From Cinclus cinclus (taxonomy: Eukaryota; Chordata; Aves; Passeriformes; Cinclidae): DNA of 64,000 nt. A program made the translations under genes and the position numbers. The notes under the pieces were generated by a model. That model was given only the letters and a program-made list of their open reading frames with translations. It searched no databases and was not told where the DNA came from. Where the stretch lies: contig NC_085049.1 in the NCBI RefSeq assembly GCF_963662255.1, positions 66,387,158-66,451,157 of the forward strand, given 5' to 3'. Shown here in pieces: positions 13,238 to 25,915 of the stretch (position 1 is its first letter; each line of letters begins with the position of its first letter).

Positions 13238-13630
13238 GTAGCTGCTCCAGGGCTGGAGCCAGGCTGGGAGAGCTGGGAGTGCTCACCTGGACAGGAGAAG
13301 GATCCAGGGAGAGCTCAGAGCTCCTGCCAGGACCTGAAGGGGCTCCAGGAGAGCTGCAGAGGGTCTGGGGACAAGGCATGGAGGGACAGGACACAGGGAA
13401 TGGCTTCCCACTTGCCAGAAGGCAGGGATGGATGGGATCTTGGGAATTTGGAATTCCTGGCTGGGCTGGAATTGCAAGAGCAGCTGTGGCTGCCCCTGGA
13501 TCCCTGTCAGTGCCCAAGGCCAGGCTGGACATTGGGGCTGGGAGCACCTGGGACAGTGGGAGGTGTCCCTGCCATGGCAGGGGTGGCACTGGAGTGGCTT
13601 TGGGGTCCGTTCCCACCCAAACCATCCTGG
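13238..13630 (+). mobile_element. CR1 3' fragment
   Basis: Very similar to the copy at 9360-9858, including ggatccagggagagctcagag and the intact tip ccaaaccatcctggga. Confidence 0.85.
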
Positions 13631-13974
13631 GACCATCTCTCTGGAGATGCTGCAGAGCCACCTCAGCACCCACCACCTCACCAGACCTTTCTTTCCCTTT
13701 CACATCCCCAACTGCAAACCCATCCTCACCTCATTTCAACTCTTCCTTCATCAGCTCAGGCTCAGAGCAACAGCAAATTTCTTTTCCTCTGCATGTGGAC
13801 ATTTGGAAAATGATATGCAAATCATGAGGTCCCTGGAATGATCCTGGTAACTGGAGAAGCCACCAAGACCAGTTACTATTTTAAACTCCTGGCCAAGCTC
13901 TGGGAATCTTCCACAGGAGCCGATCCAGCAAGAGAACCAGGACCTTGTGGGGGCCAGAGCCTGCTCCTAATCTT

Positions 13975-14215
13975 CCCAAATCTCCATGGAGCTGTGCCAG
14001 GAAGGGTCAGGCTGGATGTCAGGAAAGGTTCTTCCCTCCCCCACTGCCCAGACTTCCCACGGAATGGGCACGGCCCCAGAGTTCCAGGAGTGTTTGGACA
14101 ACACTGCCAGGAGTACACAGGCTGAGATTATTTGGAGTCAGAAGCTGGATCCATGATCCCTGTCGGGCCCTTCCAGCTCAGGAAATTCCATGGTTTTGTG
14201 ATCCCAGGTACACCA
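13975..14215 (+). mobile_element. CR1 fragment of the 'cagctcagg' subfamily
   Basis: It runs from gagctgtgccaggaagggtcaggctggatgtcagg to cccttccagctcaggaaattccatggttttgtgatcc. Confidence 0.75.
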
Positions 14216-14350
14216 CAGGACAGATGTGCAGCTGTTGTGGTTTTCCAGTCAGACACTTAAACCACAGCAGCTCCCTCCCCAAGGCCACGCAGCCCTGGAT
14301 GAGGAAACATAGCCCAGGACATCCCCGCGCAGTAGAGGGGCTGTTGTTGC

Positions 14351-14402
<52 letters not shown>

Positions 14403-14437
14403 GTTGTTGTTGTTGTTGTTGTTGCTGTTATTGTTAT
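14351..14437. repeat. Compound ATT/TTG microsatellite
   Basis: A run of (ATT)n is followed by (TTG)n. One frame reads as a run of leucines and should not be taken as protein. Confidence 0.95.
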
Positions 14438-14964
14438 GTCAGCCCAGTGCTGGCTGGGAAGAAGCTGAAGCCTGCAGTGCCATCACCTGCAGGGATATGG
14501 AGGTTGCCTGGTGACTCCCATGGCAGGGACAGGGCCATTTCCAGACCCTTCCCACCTCCTGCTGCACAGCCAGTGCTCTCCCTCCCTGCCCAGCTGGAAG
14601 CCAGCCCTGATCCATCCCCAGACCTGTCAAGCAGTCCCAGGAAAGCAGGGTGAGGAGAGCTGCCAGGTTCATACATAACAGCCCACTGCCACCTCACAAC
14701 AATTTACACTCAACGGTATGTTTTTTTATCCCCAAGCCCTTCTCAAGAAATTGGATCATTTGGGTTATCAACATTTCTCGACTGCACAATTTCACTTCCC
14801 TAAAAAATGACCTGACTTTCCTTGAGAGAGAAGCAAACACTGTCCAGAATTCAGAGCACCCTCTAAATGTCTCAGGTCAGCAGGCACATCTCAAGAGTCG
14901 CACCTCCACCCATCTCCCCCCCCCCCCCAATGAGTGCTGAAGAAGGGACACAAAGTCACCATCC

Positions 14965-15165
14965 GGCAGGAATTCAGCAGGAATTTCCCCACAGAAAGGG
15001 TGATGAGGGATTGGAACCCAAGGAGGTTTGGAGCACCCATCCCTGGAGGTGGCAGTCAGGGCTCTGGGCTGGGGACAAGGCAGGAGTCGGGCATAGACTA
15101 GACTCTGTGATCCCAAAGGGCTTTTCCAGCCTCAGTGTTTCTGGGATCCTGGGATTCAGTCTGCC
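14965..15165 (+). mobile_element. CR1 fragment
   Basis: It runs from cagcaggaatttccccacagaaagggtgatgagg to cttttccagcctcagtgtttctgggatcctggg. Confidence 0.7.
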
Positions 15166-15407
15166 AGGGGAAGAGAATCATGAGCTACTCAGTTATTTCA
15201 GAGTTCTCTCTCAACCTTCTTACGCTCCCACCTCAGACTCCTGTGGAACACACTCTAGCTCTGCTTCCAAGATGGAATCATTCCCATATTCATCTTTAAA
15301 GACTGAATCCAAGACCTTTGTGGACTTCTCTTCAGAGGAATGGTGGGGGCACTAAGGATGGTAAGAAACTCCAAAGGAGGAGAGGAAATGCTTCCTACAT
15401 AAATCCT

Positions 15408-15540
15408 GGAGCTCAAGGCCAGCCTGGCTTGGAGCACCTGGGACAGTGGAACGTGATCCTGCCATGGCATGGGTGGCACCGGAGGGGCACTGAGGTCCTT
15501 CTCCCACCCCAGTCTGGGATTCCATGATTCCATGACTCCA
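15408..15540 (+). mobile_element. CR1 3' fragment
   Basis: Short copy ending ctgggattccatgattccatgactcc, a good example of the CR1 terminal octamer repeats. Confidence 0.75.
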
Positions 15541-16089
15541 TGAACCCAGCCCCTCTGTTCCCAAATCACACCATGCCAGGAGCCCATCCCATGGCAGCCA
15601 TGAGGAACAGTCAGGGGACAGGAGCTGTGCAAGGCTGTCCACACCGAGCAGCTCTGGGACACCCTCCCAAGTGGAAGCACACAAATCAAACAGCTCCTCT
15701 GACACCAGGATTTTACAAACTCCAGTCTCATCCAGCACCACTCCCTTTGCTCCCTGTCTCCCTCATTTGCTCGATTCTTTCCAGAATCCCTGACTAAAGG
15801 AAAAGCAGGACACACCAGAGGCCTCGAGGCAGTGATCCCAAGTCACTGGGGCTCCTCACTGCCACACACCCCCAAAGAGGCATTTCAGCTCCCTGAGACA
15901 TCCCCTGGCCTAAGCTGCTTATTGAAAACCACTTGAATACACTTCAAATTCACAGATGAAATTTATTCTCAACCATAGTATTTCACCAATTCACCAAGAA
16001 TCTCCTTTTGTTTTCCCCTTGTGAGCTATGAAGAGGAATTTCTTCATTCTTCCTTAACATCTGACAAATTAACAATGCATTTGCATTAC

Positions 16090-16805
16090 AAAATACTGGC
16101 ACCATTTAGGCTGGAAAAGCCTTCCCAGTCCATCTCTGTCCAATCTCTGCCTGATACCCACCTTCTCCCCAGCACAGAGCACTGAGTGCCACCTCCAGGA
16201 ACTCCTTGGGCACCTCCAGGAATGGGCACTCCCTGGGCAGCTCCAGTCCATGACCACCTTTTCCATGGAGAAATTCCTGCTGATGCCCACCCTGAGCCTC
16301 CCCTGGCCCAGCCTGAGGCCGTTCCCTCTGCTCCTGTCCCTGTTCCCTGGAAGCAGAGTCCGACTCCCCCTCCTGTCAGGGAGCTGTGCAGAGCCACAAG
16401 GTCCCCCCTTGAGGTTCCTTTTCTCCAGGCTGCGCCCCTTTCCCAGCTCCCACAGCCCCCTCCCAGCTCCATTCCCTTCCCTGGACACTCTCCAGCCCCT
16501 CCAGGGCTCTCCTGTTGGGAGGGGCCTGGAGCTGCCCCAGGATTCCGGGGGTCCCTCAGCAGGGCCAGCACAGGGGACAGTCCCTGCCCTGGGGCTGTGC
16601 CCACCCTGGGGCTGTCACAGCCCGGGGCCATCGGCCTCCTGCCCCCTTGGCCACCCCGGGCTCGTGTCCAACCGCTGGCGCAGCACCCCAGGGTCTTTCC
16701 CAGCTCTGCAGCCCCTCTGCCCCAGCCTGGAGCGTTCCAGGGGTTCGGGGTATCCCCAGGGCAGCACCTGCCACTTGGCCTGGCTGTCCCTCACCCTGCT
16801 GGCCT
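16090..16805 (-). mobile_element. CR1 copy, about 715 bp, one of the longest here
   Basis: It begins with the 3' side (caccatttaggctggaaaagcc) and continues past the 3' UTR into a segment (ggtatccccagggcagcacctgcc…) that recurs inverted at 44880-45115. That segment is part of the same element, probably the ORF2 tail. Confidence 0.75.
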
Positions 16806-18354
16806 CATGCCATGGATCCAGTCTGTCCCCAACCCTCTGCAGAGTTCCCACATCCCACCCAGCTCCGTGCCACCCCATGTCCCCTGGCCAGCACCAGGAA
16901 AACACAGGGACAGTGGGACGCTGCTCTGCATGGAAAGGGGGTGTGTCGGGTTTTTTCTTGAACAAGAAAGTGCCCCTGGTAATAAACCCTGTGTCGGACA
17001 AATGTGCACCCGACATAAAGAGCTCCTTCTAATCCTTCCCGGGCTCTGAAGCTCCCACAGAAAGAGATGCTATCAGGAGAACTTTGTTTTGATCACCAAC
17101 CTTATCCTCACACAGTATCTCCTTAAGCATCCGCCTAATTGCTGCCCTACCCCATGCTAAGGACAGAATTTGCACAGCCTCTTGATTTAAATGTTACTGT
17201 TTTAATTAACAGCTCCACACCCAGACACGAAGAAACCACAGCGCTTCAAAAGCTGCAGTAAAAAGCTGCAGAAAAGGATCCCAAAGTCCCTGGGAACGAA
17301 ACAGCACAAAAAAGGCCTTTTTTAACAGCTCAGTCAGCACACATGGAGCTCAATACATCCCTAAAATTCACCTCTGTGGGTCGCTGGGCTCACATCAGTT
17401 CTGAGGGCAGAGCAATCTCCCAGTTTGTGACCTGTATTTCAGCAATAATTCAGCAGGATTGCTATTTCCAGCTGCTCCTCTGTGCTGACGGCCCCACCGA
17501 AGCAATACCAGCCCCAAGGAACCCCGGGGGGACTCTGGGGAGTCCCAGAGTATGAGATTTGCAACTGCATCTGCATATAAAACCAGCAAAACAAAGTCCT
17601 GCCATGCTTGAAGTGCTGATTTCCATCCCTTGCAGGACTCCAGACTCCTCCCTCTCGGCCTGCCTGCGTCACCTCGATGCTGCTCAGGGCTGGTTCCGCT
17701 GTCTGCTCTAATCAACAAGTGACATTTTCTCCTGGGTCACCACAGTAGAGCCCTACAAAGTCCCTGTTAATGACCAGACCGGGATCTCTGAGAAGGGTGC
17801 TGGTTTTTACTGGGTGCACAAGGCAGCATTTCACAGAAATCCCACTTTGTCCCAGTCCTTCCGTGGACCCTGGATATTTTCCTCCTTGCTGACCACACAG
17901 ACTAAAGCGATGTTACAAAAAGACAGGTCTTTGTGCTCAGACTGAGGGCCAGCATTAGCAAACTGAGATTTCCTGCTGCACCCCGCGGGGAGATCAAGGG
18001 TTGCCCGTCCCACAGACACCCATTTGATCAACACAGGCCCTCCAGTGAGCCAGTCAAACAACTGCTGTGCTCCTTTCCTGCTCCTTCATCCCAGTTCAAA
18101 GCTCCCAAGGTGAGTTTGTGGCTGTACCTGCACCAGAACAGGCCAGCCCATCACAACCTGCAGCTCCTACCAGAATATGCCAACACTCCCCCACCCAACA
18201 GACCTAGAACAGAGACCCCAGCGAAGCTGAACCCTTAACTTAAACAGGACATTCAATAAATGCCTTTTCATCTCGTCAAGCTTTCAGGCCATCACAGACA
18301 CATGCAAAGTTTAAGAAGTTTTGCAGTTAAAAGAAATAAAGACACTTATGGCTG

Positions 18355-18610
18355 AGGTTGGAAATGAGCATTGACTCCAAGCTGTGCCCGATGCCCACCT
18401 TATCCCCAGCCCAGAGCACTCAGTACCACCTCTAGGAATTCCCTGGACATCTCCTGGGATGGGCACTCCAAACCTCCCTGGGCAGTTTCAAGGCCTGATC
18501 ACCCTTTCCATGGGGAAATTCTTCCCTCATTACCCAGTTCCTCAGAACTGGGTAAAGCCTCTTTCCCAGGACAAGGCACTCCCAGCCTGTTCTCCCTGCA
18601 TGGCACCACT
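18355..18610 (-). mobile_element. CR1 fragment
   Basis: It runs from gaggttggaaatgagcattgactccaagctg to ttctccctgcatgg. Confidence 0.65.
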
Positions 18611-19229
18611 TAACCTCTATTTATGAGCCAGGCTTCATCCATCAAAAAACATCCTGAAAGGAAAACCATCCATAGGAACTCTCAGACCCACCCTTAGGAG
18701 CTCCACTTACCTGGACAAAGAAACATCAAAGCTCAACCTGCTCCGGGAATCCCAAACCAACAGGACACACTCCTGATCTAAGCCCGTAGCTCACTGTGAA
18801 TTAAACCTGCACTGCTGGGAAAAAAATGGGTCTCCTTTGCCATGCAGTATCAGCAGAAAAAGAAAAAAATCAGCTGGATCATTCCCCCAAACTGGCTTCC
18901 AGCATTGCTGCAGGAATGTCTGAACAGGGAGGGAGGGCAGGGAAGTGGGGAAGGATGGAGCAGCAGGAAGGGCACAGCATTCCAGCTGAAATGCCCATCC
19001 AACTCGGGCCTGGAACACTAATCCAAGGAGTTACACTGTGACTGAATTCCCTCAATCACAACCAAAACCACACCTAAAACCCATGGAATCTGTAGGGTGA
19101 GTGTTTCAAAAGACTAAAAAGAATGACATTTATTTTTCCAAGCTTAATAAAGAATCCTAGAGATTGGATCAACATTGGGAAAATAACTGAACTTCCACCC
19201 CGCAGAAAGGATCATCAATAATTCTCCTG

Positions 19230-19358
19230 ATCATGGAAGCATGGAATGGTTTGGGAGTGGCTTGGAGTCCCCTGGAATAGTGAAGGTGTCCCTGCCTTGG
19301 CAGGGGTTGGAATGAGGGGGCTTTAAGGCCCCAAACCATCCTGGGATTCCATGATTCC
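19230..19358 (+). mobile_element. Compact CR1 remnant with tips at both ends
   Basis: The left end reads as a minus-oriented tip (catggaatggtttgggagtgg) and the right end as a plus-oriented tip (ccccaaaccatcctgggattccatgattcc). This suggests two tail-to-tail insertions or a foldback. Confidence 0.55.
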
Positions 19359-19847
19359 CCCCAGGAGTCCAAATGGGCCAATCCACAGGAATTGCAGTGA
19401 TTTCCTCAGCAGGAACTGCCCCTCAAGCATTGAAACCCAAAGCCAGCAGGGCACTGCTCCTTTGACCCAGGGCCCTGGAGATGCTCCTGCTTTCCCCAGC
19501 ACTGGCCTTGCTGGTTGGCTGGTGGTGATCCCACCTGCTTTTCCCAAAAGAACACATTCCTGACCAGGGCACAGTCCACAGCTCCAAACAAACTAGGATT
19601 ACACAACAGGACTCTCCCCACATGGCCCAAGTCTCCTGTGCTCACCAGGTGATCCCATCTCATTTCACTGCTCCTCGGAAATCCCCAGCACAGACCCAAA
19701 CCCCAAGGATACACTCAATACTTCTTGCTTTTCTCTTCCAAAACTAAAAATAACTCATTGGTTTTGTTCTTGGGAGCTTGGGAGCTGCACTGCTTCATTC
19801 CAGCAATTGCTTCCAGGTATTTTAGAAAACAGCACAGAGAAACTGTA

Positions 19848-20040
19848 GGAATCCCAAAATCCCTGGGGCTGGAAAAGCCCTCCCAGCCCATCCAGTCCAA
19901 GCTGTGCTTGACCCCCACCTTGTCTCCAGCCCAGAGCCCTGAGTGCCACCTCCAGGAATTTCTTGGACACCTCCAGGGATGGGCACTTTAAACCTGCCTG
20001 GGTAACCCATGAAAAGGCCTGACGACCTACCCCTTCCATA
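19848..20040 (-). mobile_element. CR1 fragment
   Basis: It runs from gaatcccaaaatccctggggctggaaaagcc to gacctaccccttcc. Confidence 0.75.
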
Positions 20041-20604
20041 AAGAGATTCGTGCTGATGCTCAAAATTCACCGGGAAAAATGAAGCTAAAGTGGCCATTTT
20101 TTCCCTGCAAGACACAGTATTCCTCAGCAGAGCTGCTGCTGGAACTGGGGACAAAAGCAGGAGCAGAGAGGTCATGGACACACAGGAAGCACTACCCACA
20201 TTAACATCACTGCCCTGTACCAGTCAGTTCATGTGTCAGAACAAAGGTGACAGAAGGGAAGGAAAACAGAAGGCCTGAAATTGCCTCTTTTGCAAGAGGA
20301 AGTTACGGTGTAACAGCCATGAAATCGGGTATGCAGTCACTGCTGGCACCACATCCCAAACCCCACACCAACACTGGGTACCCTAAAGCCCCTTACAGCT
20401 TTTGGAAACTCCTGCTGCTTCATCCTTGAGTTTTCAGAGCCCTCAGTCACACATAGCAGTCTGGGACCAACCATAAATAAATGAACTTTCTCTAAAGCAG
20501 AAGGAAAAAAAAAACTCAGTGAAATACTGATGAACTTCTTTTGAGCTTTGGGTCCTCCCAATGCCAGGCACTGAACAAGGTGGGGAAATCCTGTTCTCTG
20601 CCTT

Positions 20605-21060
20605 AGGGACCCCAAAGCCCCTCCAGTACCTCCCCTGCCATGGCAGGGACACCTCCCACTGTCCCAGGTGCTCCCAGCCTCAATGTCCAGCCTGGCCTTG
20701 GGCACTGACAGGGATCCAGGGGCAGCCACAGCTGCTCCGGGCACCCTGTGCCAGGGTCTGCCCACCCTCACAGGGAGGAATTTTTTCTGAATATCCAATC
20801 CAAACCAATCTATCCCTGCCCTCTGGCAGTGGGAAGCCATTCTCTGTGTCCTGGTACTCCAGGGTCCCTCTCGGGCTCTCCTGGATGCCTTCAGATCCTG
20901 GAAGGTGCTGTCAGGACTCCACAGGACCTTGCCTTCTGCAGGCTAAATATTCCCAGCTCTCCCAGGCTGTGTCTGGAGGTGCTCCAGTCTCTCTATGAAG
21001 GTACTGGGCTTCTCTGGATGTGCTCCAGCAGCTCCAGGTCCTGCTGATGCCAGGAGCAGC
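20605..21060 (-). mobile_element. CR1 3' fragment, 455 bp
   Basis: The tip has been lost (it starts gggaccccaaagcccctcc). The body extends to gctccagcagctccaggtcctgctgatg. Confidence 0.75.
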
Positions 21061-21274
21061 AGAGCTGTGCCCGTGCTCCTGGCACAACTGAAAACCAGCT
21101 GTGCTGGGCATGTGCACAATAACAACTTAATTTGGTTCAGTACTTTGGCCTTAGAGAGACCTCCACGGTTCTCAATCCCTCCCTGCTTCCAGCACCAAAC
21201 TCATCCACAGATGAGGAGAAGGCTCCCTAGGCAGACCTCATGGTTTGGACACGGCAAAACATCAGCATCTCACA

Positions 21275-21450
21275 AACATGGAATTGTTTAGGCTGGAAAA
21301 GCCCTTGGGGAACACCCAGCCAAATCTCTGGTGTCCAGCAGCTCCCAGGCTGCCTGACCCAGCAGAGGAGGTCCCTGTCTGTGTCCCTGTCCCAGCCCTG
21401 CAGGTGTCCCCTGCCCAAGCTGGGTCTCACCCAAGGTGCAGATACTCATA
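21275..21450 (-). mobile_element. CR1-like fragment
   Basis: It has a divergent tip, catggaattgtttaggctggaaaagccc; the body is only loosely related to the other copies. Confidence 0.5.
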
Positions 21451-21775
21451 CTAGAGATGGCTGATCCCAGTCAGTCAGCCAGACTCCCTGGGCAGGAGAG
21501 GAACGAGCACTTCTCCAGCACAACTCAGCTATTTCAGACCCTGCACGCACCTGGCTCCTGCACTGACTAAAAAAGGAACGCTGGACCATTACCTCAGAAA
21601 GAGGGATTTACATCTCAGAGGTGAGAACGCTGGGAAAGGTTCCAGCCCCTGGAAGCCCTTGGAAAGCCCAGGCAGAGTAGGAAACACATTGTTGGGCGGA
21701 GGGGAAATACTTAGAAAGTCATGGAAGAAAATTTGTACCATGGACAGTGCAACATTAAAGAATGATATAGTTAAT

Positions 21776-21815
21776 CAGGGAATCATGCAATGGTTTGGAT
21801 GGAAAAGGACTAGAA
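21776..21815 (-). mobile_element. CR1 terminal tip only
   Basis: A 40-bp insertion, cagggaatcatgcaatggtttggatggaaaagg, representing extreme 5' truncation. Confidence 0.55.
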
Positions 21816-22184
21816 CACAGAAGCAGTAAACAGCAACTGACTGACCACAAAGAAAAACAATCTTCCAAGTGAAAAATAAAAAAGGAAACAAGCTGCAGAG
21901 CTAAGCCGAAAAAACATTCTTTGGCGTCTTCCAGTTTACTAAATGGTGCAGACAGAGCACCTGCTCAGCAAGAATGGGGTGTCCTGGCTCAGGGGCTGAG
22001 GACTCCCAGCATAACCTGGATATTCCATTCCCAGCACCGAGCTTGATTTAACCTAACAGGGAATCCTGGCTGCTGTCACCACCGCTGCAGCCCCACTGCT
22101 GCAACCCCAGTCACATTCCAGCCCCACATTCCAACCCCTGGCAGAACTCCCAGCAATGGCACTCATGGTCAGTGAAACAAGCAC

Positions 22185-22660
22185 AGTTCATGGAAGGGTT
22201 TGGGTGGGAAGGGACCACAAAGCCCCTCCAGTGCCACCCCTGCCATGGCAGGGACACCTCCCACTGTCCCAGGTGCTCCCAGCCCCAATGTCCAGCCTGG
22301 CCTTGGGCACTGACAGGGATCCAGGGGCAGCCACAGCTGCTCTTGCAATTCCAGCCCAGCCAGGAATTCCCAATTCCCAAGATCCCATCCATCCCTGCCC
22401 TCTGGCAGTGGGAAGCCACTCCCTGTGTCCTGTCCCTCCAGGCCTTGTCCCCAGTCCCTCTGCAGCTCTCCTGGAACCCCTTCAGGCCCTGGCAGGGGGC
22501 TCTGAGCTCTCCCTGGAGCTCTTTCTTCTCCAGGGGAACATTCACAGCTCTTCCAGCCCAGCTGCAGAGCAGAGGGGCTCCAGCACATCCATGGCCTCTC
22601 TGGGTTCACTCCAGCAGCTCCAGGTCCCTGTGCTGTGGGGAGCTGCAGGCTCTCAGAGGA
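22185..22660 (-). mobile_element. CR1 3' fragment, 475 bp
   Basis: A well-preserved copy with the palindrome CCCTGCCATGGCAGGG. The long plus-strand frame across it (22156-23031) is not a gene. Confidence 0.85.
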
Positions 22661-23699
22661 AGCAGCAGAAGTTCTCAGGAAGGGGAGGTGTCCCAGCCCT
22701 GCTCCCTGTGAGCCTGGCATTGGCACAGCCACACCAGGAACACGTTGCACCACCACGCTGCCAGTGCCATCTGACCACACCTTGGTTAAATGCCCAGGAC
22801 AGCCGTGGCCCTGACACTCTGCTCCTTCCTGGGTGCTGTGCCCAGTGCCAGCGCTGCCATGCCGCTCCAGCTGCGGAGCTGCCATCCTGCACGGACACAG
22901 GGCCAGCACAGGGCAGCCTGGCCTTATGCCCTCTCCTGGCCCTTCATCCTCTGCCTCGGGGACACGGGGACAGTTTTCAACCTGTGAACTCAATTATCCT
23001 TCTCAAAGAAAAGAAATCCATCTTAACATAAAAAATTTCAATTAAACGGTGTCCCGGGGACCTGCCGAGGAAAGAAAACACAAATAAACAGCTAAGGAAA
23101 CACAACCTTCCCATCCCACCCCACTGCACAGCCAAACAAGGAGCTGCAACCTGCTGCAGGCTCTGCAAGGCTACGAGGAACGGAAGGAAGAAAACCCCAA
23201 ATGTCATAGCAGAGCCGCTGGTGCCTTCTCTGAGGTGTGAAAGAACTCAGTCCTCACAAGGAATCAAAGGCAAAACTGAAACTGAAGCAGCTTCTGGTGT
23301 TCTATTTCCTTCTTCCTTCCTGTGGCTGCAGCAGCCAGACCATCTCCACTTCTACAGGTCTGTGCCTCTCCCAGTGCCAGGCTGTGCTCTGCTGCCACTG
23401 CTCCTGAAGCTGCCCAGGGAAATTAGAATCAAAGTGGCTCCAGAGTTATCAGTGTCGCTCCAGGCCACAGAGCTCTGAGCACAGCAAACTGCAGGACTGA
23501 AATCCCATTGCAATTGTAGCTTCCCAGCACAGGCACCTTGGAAGTGCAGCAGGGGCACTGCCAGTCCCACACAAACCCTGGGCTGAGCAATTCATATGTT
23601 TGGGAAGCTTCCCTGCAAAGCCAAAGTTGCATAGGGCTCCAGCTCAGGCCCAGATCCCTTCAGCACCTTCCCAGGTGACCTATACAGCTCGAGGGGGCA

Positions 23700-24490
23700 C
23701 CAAGGAAGTCTACAAATGGTACAAAACTGGGAGGAGCTGCTGACTCCCCAAAGGGCAGAGAGGCCCTGCAGAGAGACGTGGACAAATCCGAGGGCTGGGA
23801 ATCACAACTGCGTGAAGTTTAACACAGGCAGGTGCCAGATTCTGTACCAGGGCTGGGGTAGCCCTGGATGCACCCAGAGGCTGGGATGGAGAGTATGGAG
23901 AGCAGCTCTGGGAGGGGACCTGGTCCTGGTGGATGACAAGGGGCATTTGTGTCAGGTGTTCCCTGGAGCCAAGAGCGACATCCCTGTCCTGGGGGGCACC
24001 AGGGACAGCATTGAGGGAGGGGATTGTCTCCGGCTCTGCACTGGGGAGATCTCACCTCCAGCTCTGGGACTGGGCACCTCAATACAAAATACAACTAAAG
24101 CTGCTGGGGAGCACCCAAAAGAGGCACATGGGGATCGGGAAGGGTCTGGAGGGGTCACACGAGGAGTGGCTGAGGACACTTGGAATGTTTGGCTGGAGGT
24201 GTCTGAGCTCAGAGCTCCCCAGGGGCTGCAGCTTCATCCCGAGGGACAGCTCAGGTCTCAAGGAAGGGCTGGAGCTGTGCCAGGGAGGGTCAGGCTGGAT
24301 GTCAGGAAAGGTTCTTCCCTCCCCCAGAGAGTGCTGGGCACTGCCCAGGCTCCACAGGGAATAGACAAGGCCCCAGAGCTCCAGGAGTGCCTGGGCAGCA
24401 CTGCCAGGGGTGCACAGACTGGGATTGCTGGAGGGCCAGGAGCTGGATCCATGATCCCTGTGGGTCCCTTCCAGCTCAGGAGATTCTGAG
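23700..24490 (+). mobile_element. CR1 copy with ORF2 remnant, about 790 bp
   Basis: The longest copy in the window. An open frame carries KFNTGRCQILYQG, matching the KFNKGKCKVLHLG-type motif at the end of the CR1 reverse transcriptase protein. The 3' UTR follows to cccttccagctcaggagattctg. The element is 5' truncated and mutated. Confidence 0.8.
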
Positions 24491-25764
24491 GAAAGCCAGA
24501 CAAGTTTTTCACTCTGCCCCAGCTGGGGAAGAGCTCTGAGCTCTGCCTGCCCCCAGTGACTGCCTGCCCTTTGCTATTTCACCAGAAGGGCTTTTTCTCA
24601 CACCTTCCGGCTTCCCCTCCTGCCCAGATGAGCCTCAGGCAGCTCAAGCTGACTCCAGGGGAAGGAATGGGGTGTGTGGGTGCTGTGACACCAGCAACAG
24701 CCACCTACAGAGTGCTCAGGTAACAGGTGGACACAGGAAAGAGACACTGAGAGTGACCAGGAGGAGCAGTCCCAGCCCAGCAGCTGCAGAGCTGCCAGCT
24801 CAGGCTGAAGAGCTGCACTTCCTCCTGACATCACCTCACCCTGGCTGTGGTGACAGCCCCTGGTCACCGCTTGTGCCACATGGGCTTTGGTTTAAAGGCA
24901 CCCCTCACACAAATTAAAATTTTGGTCAGGCTTCAGGCCCTGCAGACATTTATTACTGTCACTCTCAAGGTGCCTCTGCTCCAACTGGGATTAACGGGCA
25001 CTAAGAAACACAAACTTCCCACTTCCACACCTCATCCAATAGCAATATGTGTGGCACTCAAATTCCACCTAAATCTGAGCCTTTTTCGTTTGAGATTTTC
25101 AAGCTTGGCTGCAAAAGCTTCATTTCCTGAGAAAACTGATATTTATTTGCCCAAGTTTCCCTCCAACCCAGAGTTAAGGCACAGGTAAAAGCAGTCCAGG
25201 TGGTGATAATAATGTCAATATTGGTTACTGCAGTGCTGGAGGCTGGGGAGGATCAAAACAAGGAGCAGGGAAGTCCATCAGGAGTGAGGGGAGGGTGATG
25301 GGAGGAACAGGGAGCAGAGAGAGCAAAAGAAAATCTCAAGTAGAGAAACACAGCAGCAGCCAGGAAAGACAACACACTCCTGCTTCCAATAACATTGAAT
25401 CAAAGAGACACTTAAGAGCCTTTGTTGCTACTCCTGGTCACACAGAGGCCACATTCCTTCCCTGAGCCTTCCATAAACCCCCGACATCTGCGGATTTTCC
25501 ATGAAAAGGAGGTAAAACCACTGCGGCCCATAAATGTAATTGGGAGCAGGGCTGTATTCCCTATAAATAGGGCCAGGAGCGAGGGACTGCTGCTCCCGGC
25601 TGAGGCTCCGTGTGTGACAGCCCTGCCTGAGCACTGCCGTCACTCATTAACTCCCTCTATTAACTGCTCAATTAGTTCTTCAGAAATTCTGCATCCAGCA
25701 AAACAAGACCTCCCATAGACATTCCTTCCTGTAAAGTTCTCTGAAGTTCTGTCAACCTGACACA

Positions 25765-25915
25765 GGCTCCCCAGGGAATGCCGGAGCCCCAGGAGAGTTT
25801 GGACAACACTCCCAAGGATGCACAGGGTGGGATTTGGGGGTTCCCAGACAGGGCCAGGAGATAGACTGGATGATCCCTGTGGGTCACTTCCAGCTCGGGA
25901 TATCCTTTGATCCTA
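25765..25915 (+). mobile_element. CR1 3' fragment
   Basis: It runs from ggctccccagggaatgccggagccccaggag to ggtcacttccagctcgggatatcc. Confidence 0.7.

Larger units (their letters stand above)
3048..16089 (-). other. PPP6R2 long 5' intron, proximal half
   Basis: Unique sequence is interrupted by about fifteen CR1 fragments listed separately, a minisatellite near 10.7 kb, a degenerate repeat near 7.0 kb and an ATT/TTG microsatellite near 14.4 kb. Blocks between repeats (for example 6.4-8.2 kb and 11.5-12.4 kb) show no exon-like frame with splice sites and no recognisable protein. Confidence 0.55.

Noticed and set aside
13945..14514. Open frame with a long leucine run
   Set aside because: The leucines come from the ATT/TTG microsatellite flanked by CR1 sequence.
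16186..17049. 287-codon plus-strand open frame
   Set aside because: Antisense to a long CR1 copy; the predicted protein is low-complexity Pro/Ser/Leu and changes frame between related copies.
22156..23031. Long plus-strand open frame of 291 codons and its 274-codon antisense partner
   Set aside because: Both lie over a CR1 3' UTR. The same peptides recur in other CR1 copies in both strands and several frames, which reflects a stop-poor GC-rich repeat, not a conserved gene.
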